NCBI RefSeq assembly: GCF_005280255.1
Contig: NZ_CP040018.1
Location: forward strand, 3,906,001-3,970,000
Source of the DNA: Arthrobacter sp. 24S4-2
GTDB lineage: Bacteria > Actinomycetota > Actinomycetes > Actinomycetales > Micrococcaceae
Reading direction: 5' to 3'
Length of the DNA: 64,000 nucleotides
The notes under the pieces were generated by a model. That model was given only the letters and a program-made list of their open reading frames with translations. It ran no database searches and was not told where the DNA came from. Within the stretch, counting starts at the first letter, position 1, and every line of letters begins with the position of its first letter. Made by a program: the position numbers and the translations under genes. Shown one piece after another: positions 1-8,134 of the stretch.

Positions 1-897
1 GAACGCCTCCTGGTTTTGCGAGATAAGCAGGCCCAGTGACGTGTCCGGGGACTTCACGCCGACGCCGAGGTAGCTCAGGGCGGTTTCCAACAGAATGGCC
101 GCTGACATTGTCAGCGTGACATTGACGATCAGGACGCCGATGGCATTGGGCAGGATGTGCTTGAAGATGATCCTGGCGTTGCTGGCGCCCGAGATGCGTG
201 CCGCATCAACAAACTCGCGTTCCCGCAGCGTCAGGAACTCTCCGCGCATCAGGCGCGCGAGGCCGACCCAGCTGACCAAGCCAAGGAAGATGCCAAGGAT
301 CAGGATGCCGTTTGTGGACGCGAAGCCCGAAAACCAGCCGCCCTGGTCCCTGCGGTTGACGGACTGCGCCACGACGGCGGCCAGCAGCAGCACGGGGATG
401 ATGATGATGACGTCGGTGATGCGCATCAGCACGGCTTCCACCCAGCCCCGGAAGTACCCGGAAAGGCCGCCCACCACGGTTCCCAGCAGTCCTGCAATGG
501 TCCCGATCAGGATCATGATGATGATGGATTGCTGAGCTCCGCGCATGGTCATGGCGAAGAGGTCGCGGCCGATCCGGTCCTGGCCGAACGGGTGTTCGCC
601 CCAGGCCGGCGGCCAGAGCGACGCCGTCGGAACGCCGTCGTTGACGAGCGGTGAGACATCAAGGTGGTTGTATTTCCACCAGCCCGGAATCCCCGCCCAG
701 CCCACCGAGGTGAAGGCCATGATGAAGATGATGGCAAAAATGGCCAGTCCGGCGATGGCGCCGCCGTGGCCGAGGAACCGCTTGCGGACAATCTGCCCCT
801 GGCTGAGCCCCTTTGCTTCGGGTTCGAATGCCGCTCCCGGCGGTCCGGGGTGTGAGTGTTCGGCGAGGAATTCTTCCTGCTGTGTTGGCTGGCTCAT
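1..897 (-). CDS. Peptide ABC transporter permease, DppC/OppC type (3' end outside window)
   Basis: Inner-membrane permease of a dipeptide/oligopeptide importer. The frame is open to the window edge, so the C-terminus is missing. The N-terminus begins MSQPTQQEEFLAEHSHPG, followed by a membrane segment, an extracytoplasmic stretch and the motif EHPFGQDRIGRDLF typical of DppC. Further on is the EFVDAARISGAS loop that docks to the ATPase, followed by LPNAIGVLIVN. The ATG overlaps the stop of the upstream permease (ATGA), so the two are translationally coupled. The ATPase genes presumably lie beyond the window start. Peptide specificity is not visible. Confidence 0.9.
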   Translation of the reverse strand, partial: MSQPTQQEEFLAEHSHPGPPGAAFEPEAKGLSQGQIVRKRFLGHGGAIAGLAIFAIIFIMAFTSVGWAGIPGWWKYNHLDVSPLVNDGVPTASLWPPAWGEHPFGQDRIGRDLFAMTMRGAQQSIIIMILIGTIAGLLGTVVGGLSGYFRGWVEAVLMRITDVIIIIPVLLLAAVVAQSVNRRDQGGWFSGFASTNGILILGIFLGLVSWVGLARLMRGEFLTLREREFVDAARISGASNARIIFKHILPNAIGVLIVNVTLTMSAAILLETALSYLGVGVKSPDTSLGLLISQNQEAF

Positions 898-2435
898 GCC
901 TTAATCCTTACGCGGGGATCGAGTGCGGAGTACGCAAGGTCTGCTATCAGGTTGAACACCATCGCGGTGACTGCAACGCAGACGAAGACGCCCATCACGG
1001 GGTTCGGATCGATGTGCACGATGCCATCCAGGAAAAGGAACCCCATGCCCCGGACGGAAAACACGGTCTCTGTAATGACGGCGCCACCGATGAGGGCCCC
1101 GATATCAAAGGCAACGATTGTCGCAATGGGGATCAGCGCGTTGCGGAACGCGTGGCCCATCACCACGGACCTTTCAGAGAGCCCCTTCGCGCGCGCGGTC
1201 CTGATGTAGTCCATATTCATGATTTCCAGCATGGAGGACCGCGTAAAGCGGGTGTAGCTCGCCAGCGAAACCAGGATCAGCGCCGAAGTCGGCAGGATCA
1301 GGTGCGTAAACGTGTCCAGCGTCAGGATCCAGAAATCGCCCTGGATGTTCGGGGTGCCGGCGCCGATGGTGGCGATGGGCCGGCCCCTGACCCTGCTGTT
1401 GCTGAAGTAGCTGGGCCACGCCTGCATGAAGCGGTCCAACATGATGAGTCCGCCCATCAGGAAGGCGGTAACACCGGCGGCCCGCATCGACTGGCCGCGG
1501 TCGTAACCGCCCGTCAGGTAGCCGGTGCCCACTCCGACGCCGATTGTGGCGAGCCCCAGTAACACGATCATCAAGGCAGTCGCCTGGTTAAGCAGCGGCT
1601 GTACAGCGAAGTAGGCAACCACTCCGAGGCCCACCACGATGAGGGATGCCTGCAGTGCTTTTCGGTTCTTGAGCCCGGAGACCAGGAGCGTCACTGCGAA
1701 GGCGAGCCCGACTCCGGCAATGGCAAGGACCACGGGGCCAAGGCCGGGGTTGCGGAACCACTGGACGAGCGAGAGGTAGATGAGGATGAGACTGACCGCG
1801 AGGAAGGCGATGCCGCCGGAAACCAGCCGGCGGCGGGCCACTCCACCTACCGCGACGGCCACAATCAGGCCAACGACAGCACCTATCCCCAGTGCCGCTG
1901 GCAGCGGGATTTCGGGGTTTCGGAGGAAGTCGTTGAAGCCGATGGCGCCGTATTCCTTTAGCAGCACCGCCACCCAGAAGATGGGCAGGGAGAAGAACAG
2001 GAACGCCATGAAGGTAACGCCGTAGTCCAGTGCGCTGTACTGCCGAAGCGCGGTGATGATGCCAAGGGCAATGCCGATGAGAATCGCCAGCACCGTGGCT
2101 CCGGTGACGAGGGTGAGTGTCTGGACCAGGGCGAATCCGAGGGCTTCAGTGATGGGCTGGCCAGCGATGTTCTTGCCCAGGTCGCACGATGTGCCGAAGG
2201 GCACCAGGCACTGGGCTGCTCCGCCCAGCCATTTGAAGTACCGGAGCGGGGCCGGTGTGTCCAGGTCCAGGAGCGTGCTCCGGGCGTCCATGAGTTGCTG
2301 TTTGTTCGGGGCGCTGCTGGCGCGGAATTCTTCTAGCGGATCCCCCGACGACGCTGTCAGGAGGTACACGAGGAACGATGCCCCGAGAAGTATCAGTGCG
2401 GCCGTTATAAGCCGCCGGACGATATACGTCACCAT
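894..2435 (-). CDS. Peptide ABC transporter permease, DppB/OppB type, with a long internal membrane insertion
   Basis: First permease of the peptide importer, 513 residues against roughly 310-340 for typical DppB. The N-terminal segment (VTYIVRRLITAALILLGAS) and the C-terminal half (YIRTARAKGLSERSV coupling loop, GGAVITETVFSVRGMG) are standard. Between about residues 170 and 335 there is extra sequence with several hydrophobic segments, placed between the two halves of the permease domain. The frame is uninterrupted, so this is a genuine long form. It lies 180 bp downstream of the substrate-binding protein, behind a hairpin, and overlaps the next permease by 4 bp. Confidence 0.9.
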   Translation of the reverse strand: MVTYIVRRLITAALILLGASFLVYLLTASSGDPLEEFRASSAPNKQQLMDARSTLLDLDTPAPLRYFKWLGGAAQCLVPFGTSCDLGKNIAGQPITEALGFALVQTLTLVTGATVLAILIGIALGIITALRQYSALDYGVTFMAFLFFSLPIFWVAVLLKEYGAIGFNDFLRNPEIPLPAALGIGAVVGLIVAVAVGGVARRRLVSGGIAFLAVSLILIYLSLVQWFRNPGLGPVVLAIAGVGLAFAVTLLVSGLKNRKALQASLIVVGLGVVAYFAVQPLLNQATALMIVLLGLATIGVGVGTGYLTGGYDRGQSMRAAGVTAFLMGGLIMLDRFMQAWPSYFSNSRVRGRPIATIGAGTPNIQGDFWILTLDTFTHLILPTSALILVSLASYTRFTRSSMLEIMNMDYIRTARAKGLSERSVVMGHAFRNALIPIATIVAFDIGALIGGAVITETVFSVRGMGFLFLDGIVHIDPNPVMGVFVCVAVTAMVFNLIADLAYSALDPRVRIKA

Positions 2436-2546
2436 GGTGGAAAGCCTCGATATCCGGGCCGGAATCGCACCGGACCCATCGCAGAATCAGGCCGGCTTCC
2501 CGAGTGAGGTGAGCGGAAGGCCGGCGGAATGCCGGTGGTGCCGGCA

Positions 2547-2584
2547 AAGGCGCCGGGACGGTGCTGCAATTGTCCCGGCGCCTT
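2547..2584 (-). terminator. Hairpin between substrate-binding protein and permease genes
   Basis: A 13-bp perfect stem (2547-2559 with 2572-2584; arm AAGGCGCCGGGAC) with a 12-nt loop and a short T-rich end when read on the minus strand. It probably acts as a partial terminator or mRNA 3' stabiliser, keeping binding-protein transcripts more abundant than permease transcripts. Confidence 0.65.
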
Positions 2585-2615
2585 CACCTGCTGTTTCGCT
2601 TGCTAAGCGTGGGGT

Positions 2616-4394
2616 TTACTTCTCTGCCCACTCCCAGAAGTTCCACCAGACACCGGTCTGGTTCGGCATGAACTTAACACCCGTGATGCGGTCGCTGTAG
2701 GCGTCCACTCCGACCGACTGGAAGAGCGGAAGACCATAGGCGGAGGCCCAGATCTTCTTGTCGATCTCCTTGCTGAGGTCATCCTGCTTGGCGCGGTCCG
2801 TGGTGACGATCAGTTCGTCCATCAGCTTGTCGGCATCAGGATCCGAGAAGAGGTTGAAGTTGGAGCCGTTGCCGCTGCGGAAGATCTGCGGTACGCCGGA
2901 AACACCAACGCCCGGATTGATCCAGCCGAAAATGGTGGCGTCATAGCTGCCGTCGCCAAGGGCTTTGCCCCAGTCCGACTTGCCCAGGCCGCCATCCACG
3001 ATCTTGAACCCGGCCTTGGTGGCTGACTCACGGATCAGGGAGAAGGCGTCAACCCGGTTGGGGTTGTCCTTGTTGTACATGATGCGGATCTCAGGGGTCT
3101 TGCCAGCGAGAAGCGCCTTGGCGCCGTCGATGTCGACGTCCTGGTACGCAGAGGAACCGTTGTTCTTGGCGGAGTCGGCGTAGGCTGCCTGCGCCGGAAC
3201 GAACAGCTGCGAGTCCAGCGGCTTGGCCTCCGGATCGAGCTTCTTCACGATCTTGTCCACAATGTCCTTGCGCGGGACGGTCTTCATGAATGCTTCGCGG
3301 ACGCTCTTCTCGGCCAGCGGGCCTGAGTAGTTCAGGTCGATGTGATCGTAAGAGAGCTGGTTGCCCTGTTCCACAGTGACGCCCTGGCTTTCAAGGGCCT
3401 TGAGCTGCTCGATGGTATCTGCCGAGGCCTGCGGAGCGATAATGTCAGCTTCGCCGTTCTTGAGGGCCTGCACCTGAGCCGGAGCCGAACCGATGTAGCG
3501 GACCGTGATTTCGTCCAGGCTGGCTGCCGGGCCCCAGTTGTAGTCCTTGTTGCGGACCATAGTCAGCGACTGGTCCTGGGTGACGCTCTTGACGATGTAC
3601 GGACCGTTGGAGAGGAACAGGCTGGGGTCCGAGGGCAGGGTCTTGGTGTCGAATCCCGTGTTCCAGAGATCCGCCATGGCCTTCAGCTTCTCATCGGCCG
3701 GCTTGGGGGCCTTGGGGTCGCCCTTGGGCTTTCCCTTCAGGTAGTCCACCAGCGCCTGCGCGTCGGTAAGGCCGGCTTTCTTGGCCATGACGTGCGCGGC
3801 GATATCGATGCCGGGACCGCCAAGGATGGTTTCCCAGTCAGCGAAAGGCTTCGAATACTTGATGGTCATGGACCGGTTGCTGTCGCCGATTTCGGGGAAG
3901 TCGGTGAGTTTGAGGCCGGTGGGGTCGCCGGCGTATGAGAAGTAGGACGTGCCCGTCTTCGCCTCGGAATCGGCGTCATCGTAGTAGCCCGAGAAGGCCG
4001 CCCACTGCAGCAGGAGGTCAGCTGCCGTTACCGGCGTTCCGTCAGACCATTTCACACCCTCATTGATGGTGTACTTCACCGTTAGGGGGTCGTCGGAGGT
4101 CTTTTCCATCTTGCCGAACTTCTCGTTGCGTACAACGTTCAGCTGGTTGTCGATGTAGTAGAAACCCGAGTGGGTGGCATAGCTGATTTTCGAGTTGATG
4201 TCAGTGTTGCCGTCAGCGGTGTTGGGGTTGAACGTGTTGAATGCGTTTACCTCGACAACCGTGGCTGAGCCACCCTGTTTGCCGGCAGTCGCGCTTGACG
4301 GGGTTGTCCCGCCGCTATTGCCGGCGCAGGCGCTGAGAGCTAGCGCAGCAGCTGCTGCGACGCCTACCGCTTTGGAAATACGACCTAAGCGCAT
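2616..4394 (-). CDS. Peptide ABC transporter substrate-binding lipoprotein (SBP family 5)
   Basis: Extracytoplasmic receptor of the peptide importer, 592 residues. The N-terminus has a lipoprotein signal (charged MRLGRISK, hydrophobic core, lipobox LSAC at about residues 20-23), so it should be anchored on the outer face of the membrane. Family-5 features include the VKWSDGTPVTAADLLL segment near residue 115 and LSNGPYIVKS near 265. The start has a good ribosome site (GGAGGCGGA) just upstream. It is the first gene of a minus-strand operon with the two permeases. The bound peptide or solute cannot be read from sequence. Confidence 0.93.
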   Translation of the reverse strand: MRLGRISKAVGVAAAAALALSACAGNSGGTTPSSATAGKQGGSATVVEVNAFNTFNPNTADGNTDINSKISYATHSGFYYIDNQLNVVRNEKFGKMEKTSDDPLTVKYTINEGVKWSDGTPVTAADLLLQWAAFSGYYDDADSEAKTGTSYFSYAGDPTGLKLTDFPEIGDSNRSMTIKYSKPFADWETILGGPGIDIAAHVMAKKAGLTDAQALVDYLKGKPKGDPKAPKPADEKLKAMADLWNTGFDTKTLPSDPSLFLSNGPYIVKSVTQDQSLTMVRNKDYNWGPAASLDEITVRYIGSAPAQVQALKNGEADIIAPQASADTIEQLKALESQGVTVEQGNQLSYDHIDLNYSGPLAEKSVREAFMKTVPRKDIVDKIVKKLDPEAKPLDSQLFVPAQAAYADSAKNNGSSAYQDVDIDGAKALLAGKTPEIRIMYNKDNPNRVDAFSLIRESATKAGFKIVDGGLGKSDWGKALGDGSYDATIFGWINPGVGVSGVPQIFRSGNGSNFNLFSDPDADKLMDELIVTTDRAKQDDLSKEIDKKIWASAYGLPLFQSVGVDAYSDRITGVKFMPNQTGVWWNFWEWAEK

Positions 4395-4648
4395 TCCGCC
4401 TCCTATGTTTCTGTGGTGTTGAAAAGACCGCCGCTTTAGGCGCCGGCCAGACCGCCCATTCCCCCAATAAGAATGTGGCTGGTCTCACATGAGCAGTAGC
4501 CTAGACCCGAAAGGAATGCCTGTGGGACCAAAGTTGCCTATGAGTAAAGGTTGTTACCGAGCTGCAACAATGGATGCGCGGCGCATGTTTGGGTCGTTGG
4601 AGAACACCAACCTCCAAAAGCCTAAGAGCGCACTGTCCAATCACAACA

Positions 4649-4679
4649 AAAGCCCCGATTCGCGCGGAATCGGGGCTTT
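4649..4679. terminator. Bidirectional rho-independent terminator
   Basis: A 13-bp perfect stem (4649-4661 with 4667-4679), arms AAAGCCCCGATTC/GAATCGGGGCTTT, loop GCGCG, with A/T runs on both sides so it can work in either direction. It sits just beyond the stray ychF 3' end, where a ychF terminator would be expected. Nothing else is recognised in the non-coding stretch 4395-4718. Confidence 0.8.
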
Positions 4680-4718
4680 CACCGTTAATGCTCAATCACT
4701 GACTCTGCAGGAGCCCTG

Positions 4719-4742
4719 CTACACGTTGAAGCGGAACTCCAC
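4719..4742 (-). repeat. Displaced 24-bp copy of the ychF 3' end (candidate attL core)
   Basis: These 24 bp match the end of the intact ychF gene (38038-38061) at 23 of 24 positions. On the minus strand they encode VEFRFNV plus the stop codon, the universal YchF C-terminus, but no other ychF sequence is attached. This is what remains when an element integrates at the 3' end of a gene. A more diverged third copy lies at 37201-37236. Confidence 0.7.
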
Positions 4743-4805
4743 CGCGTTCAGTATCCGAAAACCATCAGGTCAAATGGATGTTCACGCCACCTTGCGAGCA
4801 GGCAT

Positions 4806-5030
4806 CTATCTGGGTATCTCCTTGGACTGCTCGAACACGCGCCTCGCATAGACGTCCCCAGCGAGAAGGTTGGCGACCTGGTCCAGAGCCGCGGCTGGCA
4901 AGTCGTCGAGCTGGTCAGGAGCCCGATTCTTCGTTAGCGTGCCGACGTGCTTGTTGACGATCTGCCCGATGTCCCGCGGGTCCGCCCGGTCGTGCGAGTT
5001 GACCAAGAACGTCTCCCTAGGCGCACGCCC
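4806..5030 (-). pseudogene. Unidentified C-terminal gene remnant
   Basis: After the PucR-type gene's stop, the minus strand keeps a protein-like frame of about 70 residues (containing FLVNSHDRADPRDIGQIVNK and ending RRVFEQSKEIPR, stop at 4806) with no start or N-terminal part of its own. Composition and codon use look like a real protein end, but I do not recognise the family. It lies between the stray ychF end and the PucR gene, at the presumed island border, so it may be debris of the integrating element. Confidence 0.3.
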
Positions 5031-5032
5031 CG

Positions 5033-6346
5033 TCACTGGCCAAGCGCCGGCGCGTCCAGGAGATGCGGGAACGCGTGCGCCATCTCCAGCGCCGCCAGGG
5101 TTACTGCTTGGTTCTCGTTGATGGGCCGGCCGAGTAGCTCGGCGGCTCGTTTGACCCTGTACGCCACGGTGTTCGTGGCCAGATGCAGGGCTTGGGCTGC
5201 GGCGAGGCGGCTGCTGCCGGCCAGCAGGAAGTGGCGCAGGGTGTCGCGGATGTCGGTCAGTTTCTGGTCCGGACCCAGCAACCCATCGAGCTGGACCTGG
5301 ACGAACCTGGCGGCTCCCTGGGAATCGGCAATGAGCAGCGCCAGCATGCCGGCGTCGTCGTATTCCCAAAATTTCTGCCGCGGCGAAAGCCGGGCGACCC
5401 GGGCAGCCTGTTGGGCCTCAAAGTGGCTGTCCCGTAACCCGACTAGCCCGGACCCGGGCCTTCCGGCTGCGAGGTGGATCCAGTCGGCGCGCGGCACAGC
5501 ACCTAGCGCCCGTGCCACCGAGCGGTCCGGGCGGGTGTTGAACCCCCACCAGAAGAGCGTGGTGCCCTGGTACTCGACGGTCAGGAAGCCGGCGGCGCCG
5601 AGCTCCTGCGCCGCGTCAGTGCCGAATCGCTGGCGCGCCGCCTCACGGTCCGGGATGTGCCCGCTGGTGGCGGGCCACGCCAAGGCGACGAGATGGTGCC
5701 TGCCGAGCCGGATGCCGAGAATGCGTTCGGCGTCTGCGCCGGGCTCTTCGCCGTCGAGGATTGCCGTGAGAACCCTCAGTCGTTCGGCTGGAAGCCTGCC
5801 ATGCCACAGGGAGAGTTCGTCCTCGTAGCCATGCATGAGGTCGCTGACGTAGGAGTTTACGTAAGAAAAAAGGGCCGCGTTGAGCTCGCGCACTTCAGCG
5901 ACCATGCGATCCGCAGGAACTTCGCGCTCGATGACGGCCAGAAGCGCATCCTGGACCCGGGTATGGCAGGCCCATACCGTGCGCAGCACGGAACCGATCG
6001 GGACGCCCTGTCGCACGGACAACCGGACATTCTCCTGTGCACCGCGAGGGGCCACGATGTCCGCTGCCGCGGTGCCGCGGTGCAAGCCGATGAGGGTCGT
6101 GAGCAGGCACGCTTCACAGCCCTCCAGCTCGGTGCCGGTCATCATGCCCGGCGTTCCGGCCAGGCTGAAGTCCTCATCGACCTGGCGCACTATCTCCGCA
6201 GCGGCCTCTGCCGCCCAAGCAGTAGCGGGCGCGCCGATTTCCGCCTCGGCGCTGGCAATGATCTCCGGATCCGACGCCGGACCGTCAACCGCACCGTTTG
6301 CTGTCGGCGGAGACTTTCCATCCAGTTCATCACTGTTGCAAACCAC
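5033..6346 (-). CDS. PucR/CdaR-type transcriptional regulator
   Basis: Cytoplasmic DNA-binding regulator. The C-terminus has the PucR-type HTH: RDTLRHFLLAGSSRLAAAQA followed by LHLATNTVAYRVKRAAELLG. Ahead of it, around LGIRLGRHHLVALAWPA, is a region like the degenerate GGDEF domain of this family. The frame is open upstream to 6502; I chose the GTG at 6346 because the part above it is not protein-like and would cover the divergent promoter, but the start is uncertain. It is transcribed divergently from the VAO-type oxidase, so it is the likely regulator of the oxidase-dioxygenase-dehydrogenase cassette. The inducer is unknown, perhaps a phenolic. Confidence 0.82.
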   Translation of the reverse strand: MVCNSDELDGKSPPTANGAVDGPASDPEIIASAEAEIGAPATAWAAEAAAEIVRQVDEDFSLAGTPGMMTGTELEGCEACLLTTLIGLHRGTAAADIVAPRGAQENVRLSVRQGVPIGSVLRTVWACHTRVQDALLAVIEREVPADRMVAEVRELNAALFSYVNSYVSDLMHGYEDELSLWHGRLPAERLRVLTAILDGEEPGADAERILGIRLGRHHLVALAWPATSGHIPDREAARQRFGTDAAQELGAAGFLTVEYQGTTLFWWGFNTRPDRSVARALGAVPRADWIHLAAGRPGSGLVGLRDSHFEAQQAARVARLSPRQKFWEYDDAGMLALLIADSQGAARFVQVQLDGLLGPDQKLTDIRDTLRHFLLAGSSRLAAAQALHLATNTVAYRVKRAAELLGRPINENQAVTLAALEMAHAFPHLLDAPALGQ

Positions 6347-6483
6347 CTTTGGTCTTGGCCACCGGAAGCTAAGTATAGGGATGCGCACAGGGGTCTTTGC
6401 TCCCGCACGCCATACGGAACGACCTTTCTTGCCGTCCGGCACCAAGAACCAACCCTGTGTGCCAGACCACACTTGAAGCAATC

Positions 6484-6503
6484 GGTGTTCGGAGCTGAAC
6501 ACC
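6484..6503. promoter_or_regulatory. Inverted repeat in the divergent PucR/oxidase promoter region
   Basis: Seven-bp arms GGTGTTC (6484-6490) and GAACACC (6497-6503) around a 6-bp spacer, 17-48 bp upstream of the oxidase start. Position and symmetry suit an operator for the adjacent regulator; the assignment is inference. Confidence 0.4.
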
Positions 6504-6531
6504 CGTCAAGCAACGGAGCGTGACACAGCAC

Positions 6532-8091
6532 ATGACAACAACAACTGAGACCAGCAATTCATCTTCGGTCCTGACCAAGGCCATTGCGCGGATGACCGAA
6601 GTTCTCGGCGCGGACGCCGTCTTGCTGGACGAAAGCCAGGTCAAGGACTTCCGCGACCCCTACGAGGGTGAGGACGCAAAGGACTACCAGCCCTCTTTCG
6701 TGGTCCAGCCCTCCACCGTGGAAGAAATCCAGGCCGTGGTCCGGATCGCTAACGAACTGCACATCCAGCTCTGGACCTCCTCCACCGGACGCAATTACGG
6801 CTACGGCGGCTCGGCCCCGGTGGTCAACGGCTCCGTGGTCCTGAGCCTGCGCCGCATGAACAAGATTCTGGAAATCAATGAAGCCGCCAGCTACGCGCTG
6901 CTGGAGCCCGGCGTGAGCTTCTTCGACCTCTACAACGAGATCAAGGCCCGAGGGCTGAAGCTCTGGATCTCCGTCCCGGACCTCGGCTGGGGCAGCATCG
7001 TCGGCAACACCCTGGACCACGGCTACGGCTACACCGTCAACGGCGACCACGCCAACGCCGTCTGCGGCATGGAAGTGGTCCTGGCCACCGGCGACGTGGT
7101 CCGCACCGGCCTCGGCGCCATCAGCAACAGCCCTATGTGGCAGCGCCACAAACGCGGCTTCGGCCCCTCCCTGGACAGCTTGTTCATGCAGTCCAACTTC
7201 GGCATCGTGTCCAAGATGGGCGTCTGGCTCATGCCCGAGCCCGAGGTATTCACCACGGGGGCAATCATCTGCCACAACGACGAGGACATCGCCCCGCTCA
7301 TCGACGCGCTCCGCCCGCTGGTGCTGGACGGCACCATCCAGGGCGTCCCGCTGATCACCAGCTCACCGGAACCCCAGGACGGTCGGGCCAACCCAATGCA
7401 GAACACCACCGGGATGTCGAAGGCAGCGAAGCTGTCCGCGACACTGCCCCCGGGACGCTGGCACGCCCGCATCGCCTTCTACGGCCACGAAGCCATAGTG
7501 GAGGCACGGCGCCGCATTGTCTCCGATGCCGTGGCCCATCTCCCCGGCGTCACCGTGGACCTCAGGTCCTACCGCGGCGACGTCAGCCCGGAAGAAGTGC
7601 ACCCGCTGGACCTGGTTCCGGCCGGCATCCCCAACATGTTCCTGCTGGACATGATGAAGAAGCACATCGGCGAAAACGTTGGCCACATCGACTTCTCGCC
7701 CGCGATCCCGTTCGACGGCGAATCCGCCGCCAAGCACGAACTTATGGTCCGCACCATCCTCGAAGAAGCCGGCCTGGTGGCGGGCTTCGGCTGGATCGCC
7801 AACACCCGCAGCCTCGTGGGCGCCTGCATGGTCTTCTTCGACGTGAACGACCCTGCCGAAGCGGCAGCCGCACACGCCGCCGTCGAACTCATGTGTGAAA
7901 AGGCCGCCGAATGGGGCTGGAGCGAATACCGCGCCCACCCCTCGCTGATCGAGCACGTGGCAGAGAACTTCGACTTCAACGACCATGCCTTGAACCGGCT
8001 CTACACCTCCCTCAAGGACGCCCTGGACCCCGCCGGAACGCTCTCGCCGGGCAACCACGGCATTTGGCCCTCCTCGGCCAAGAACTCCTAG
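6532..8091 (+). CDS. VAO-family FAD-dependent phenol oxidase (vanillyl-alcohol/eugenol oxidase type)
   Basis: Flavoprotein that should oxidise para-alkyl or para-allyl phenols at the benzylic carbon. Numbered from an in-frame GTG at 6520 (523 residues), the FAD-binding core has STGRNYGYGG at 88-97 and PDLGWGSIVGNTLDHG at 153-168. His389 in GHIDFSP aligns with the histidine that covalently holds flavin in eugenol oxidase. Tyr470-Arg471 (SEYRAH), Asp154 and Tyr95 match the catalytic Asp and phenolate-binding Tyr/Arg of the family. Length equals eugenol oxidase (about 526). The ATG at 6532 is preferred; the GTG at 6520 lies too close to GGAG. First gene of a three-gene plus-strand unit, 43 bp before the dioxygenase. 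The exact phenol is not known. Confidence 0.88.
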   Translation: MTTTTETSNSSSVLTKAIARMTEVLGADAVLLDESQVKDFRDPYEGEDAKDYQPSFVVQPSTVEEIQAVVRIANELHIQLWTSSTGRNYGYGGSAPVVNGSVVLSLRRMNKILEINEAASYALLEPGVSFFDLYNEIKARGLKLWISVPDLGWGSIVGNTLDHGYGYTVNGDHANAVCGMEVVLATGDVVRTGLGAISNSPMWQRHKRGFGPSLDSLFMQSNFGIVSKMGVWLMPEPEVFTTGAIICHNDEDIAPLIDALRPLVLDGTIQGVPLITSSPEPQDGRANPMQNTTGMSKAAKLSATLPPGRWHARIAFYGHEAIVEARRRIVSDAVAHLPGVTVDLRSYRGDVSPEEVHPLDLVPAGIPNMFLLDMMKKHIGENVGHIDFSPAIPFDGESAAKHELMVRTILEEAGLVAGFGWIANTRSLVGACMVFFDVNDPAEAAAAHAAVELMCEKAAEWGWSEYRAHPSLIEHVAENFDFNDHALNRLYTSLKDALDPAGTLSPGNHGIWPSSAKNS

Positions 8092-8134
8092 AACTCCTAG
8101 AACTCCAAGAATCACAACACCGAAAGGCACCACC

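Noticed and set aside
8085..8107. Repeated ACTCCTAGA units after the oxidase stop as a transposon scar
   Set aside because: Three short imperfect copies without inverted ends or target duplication; probably local slippage.
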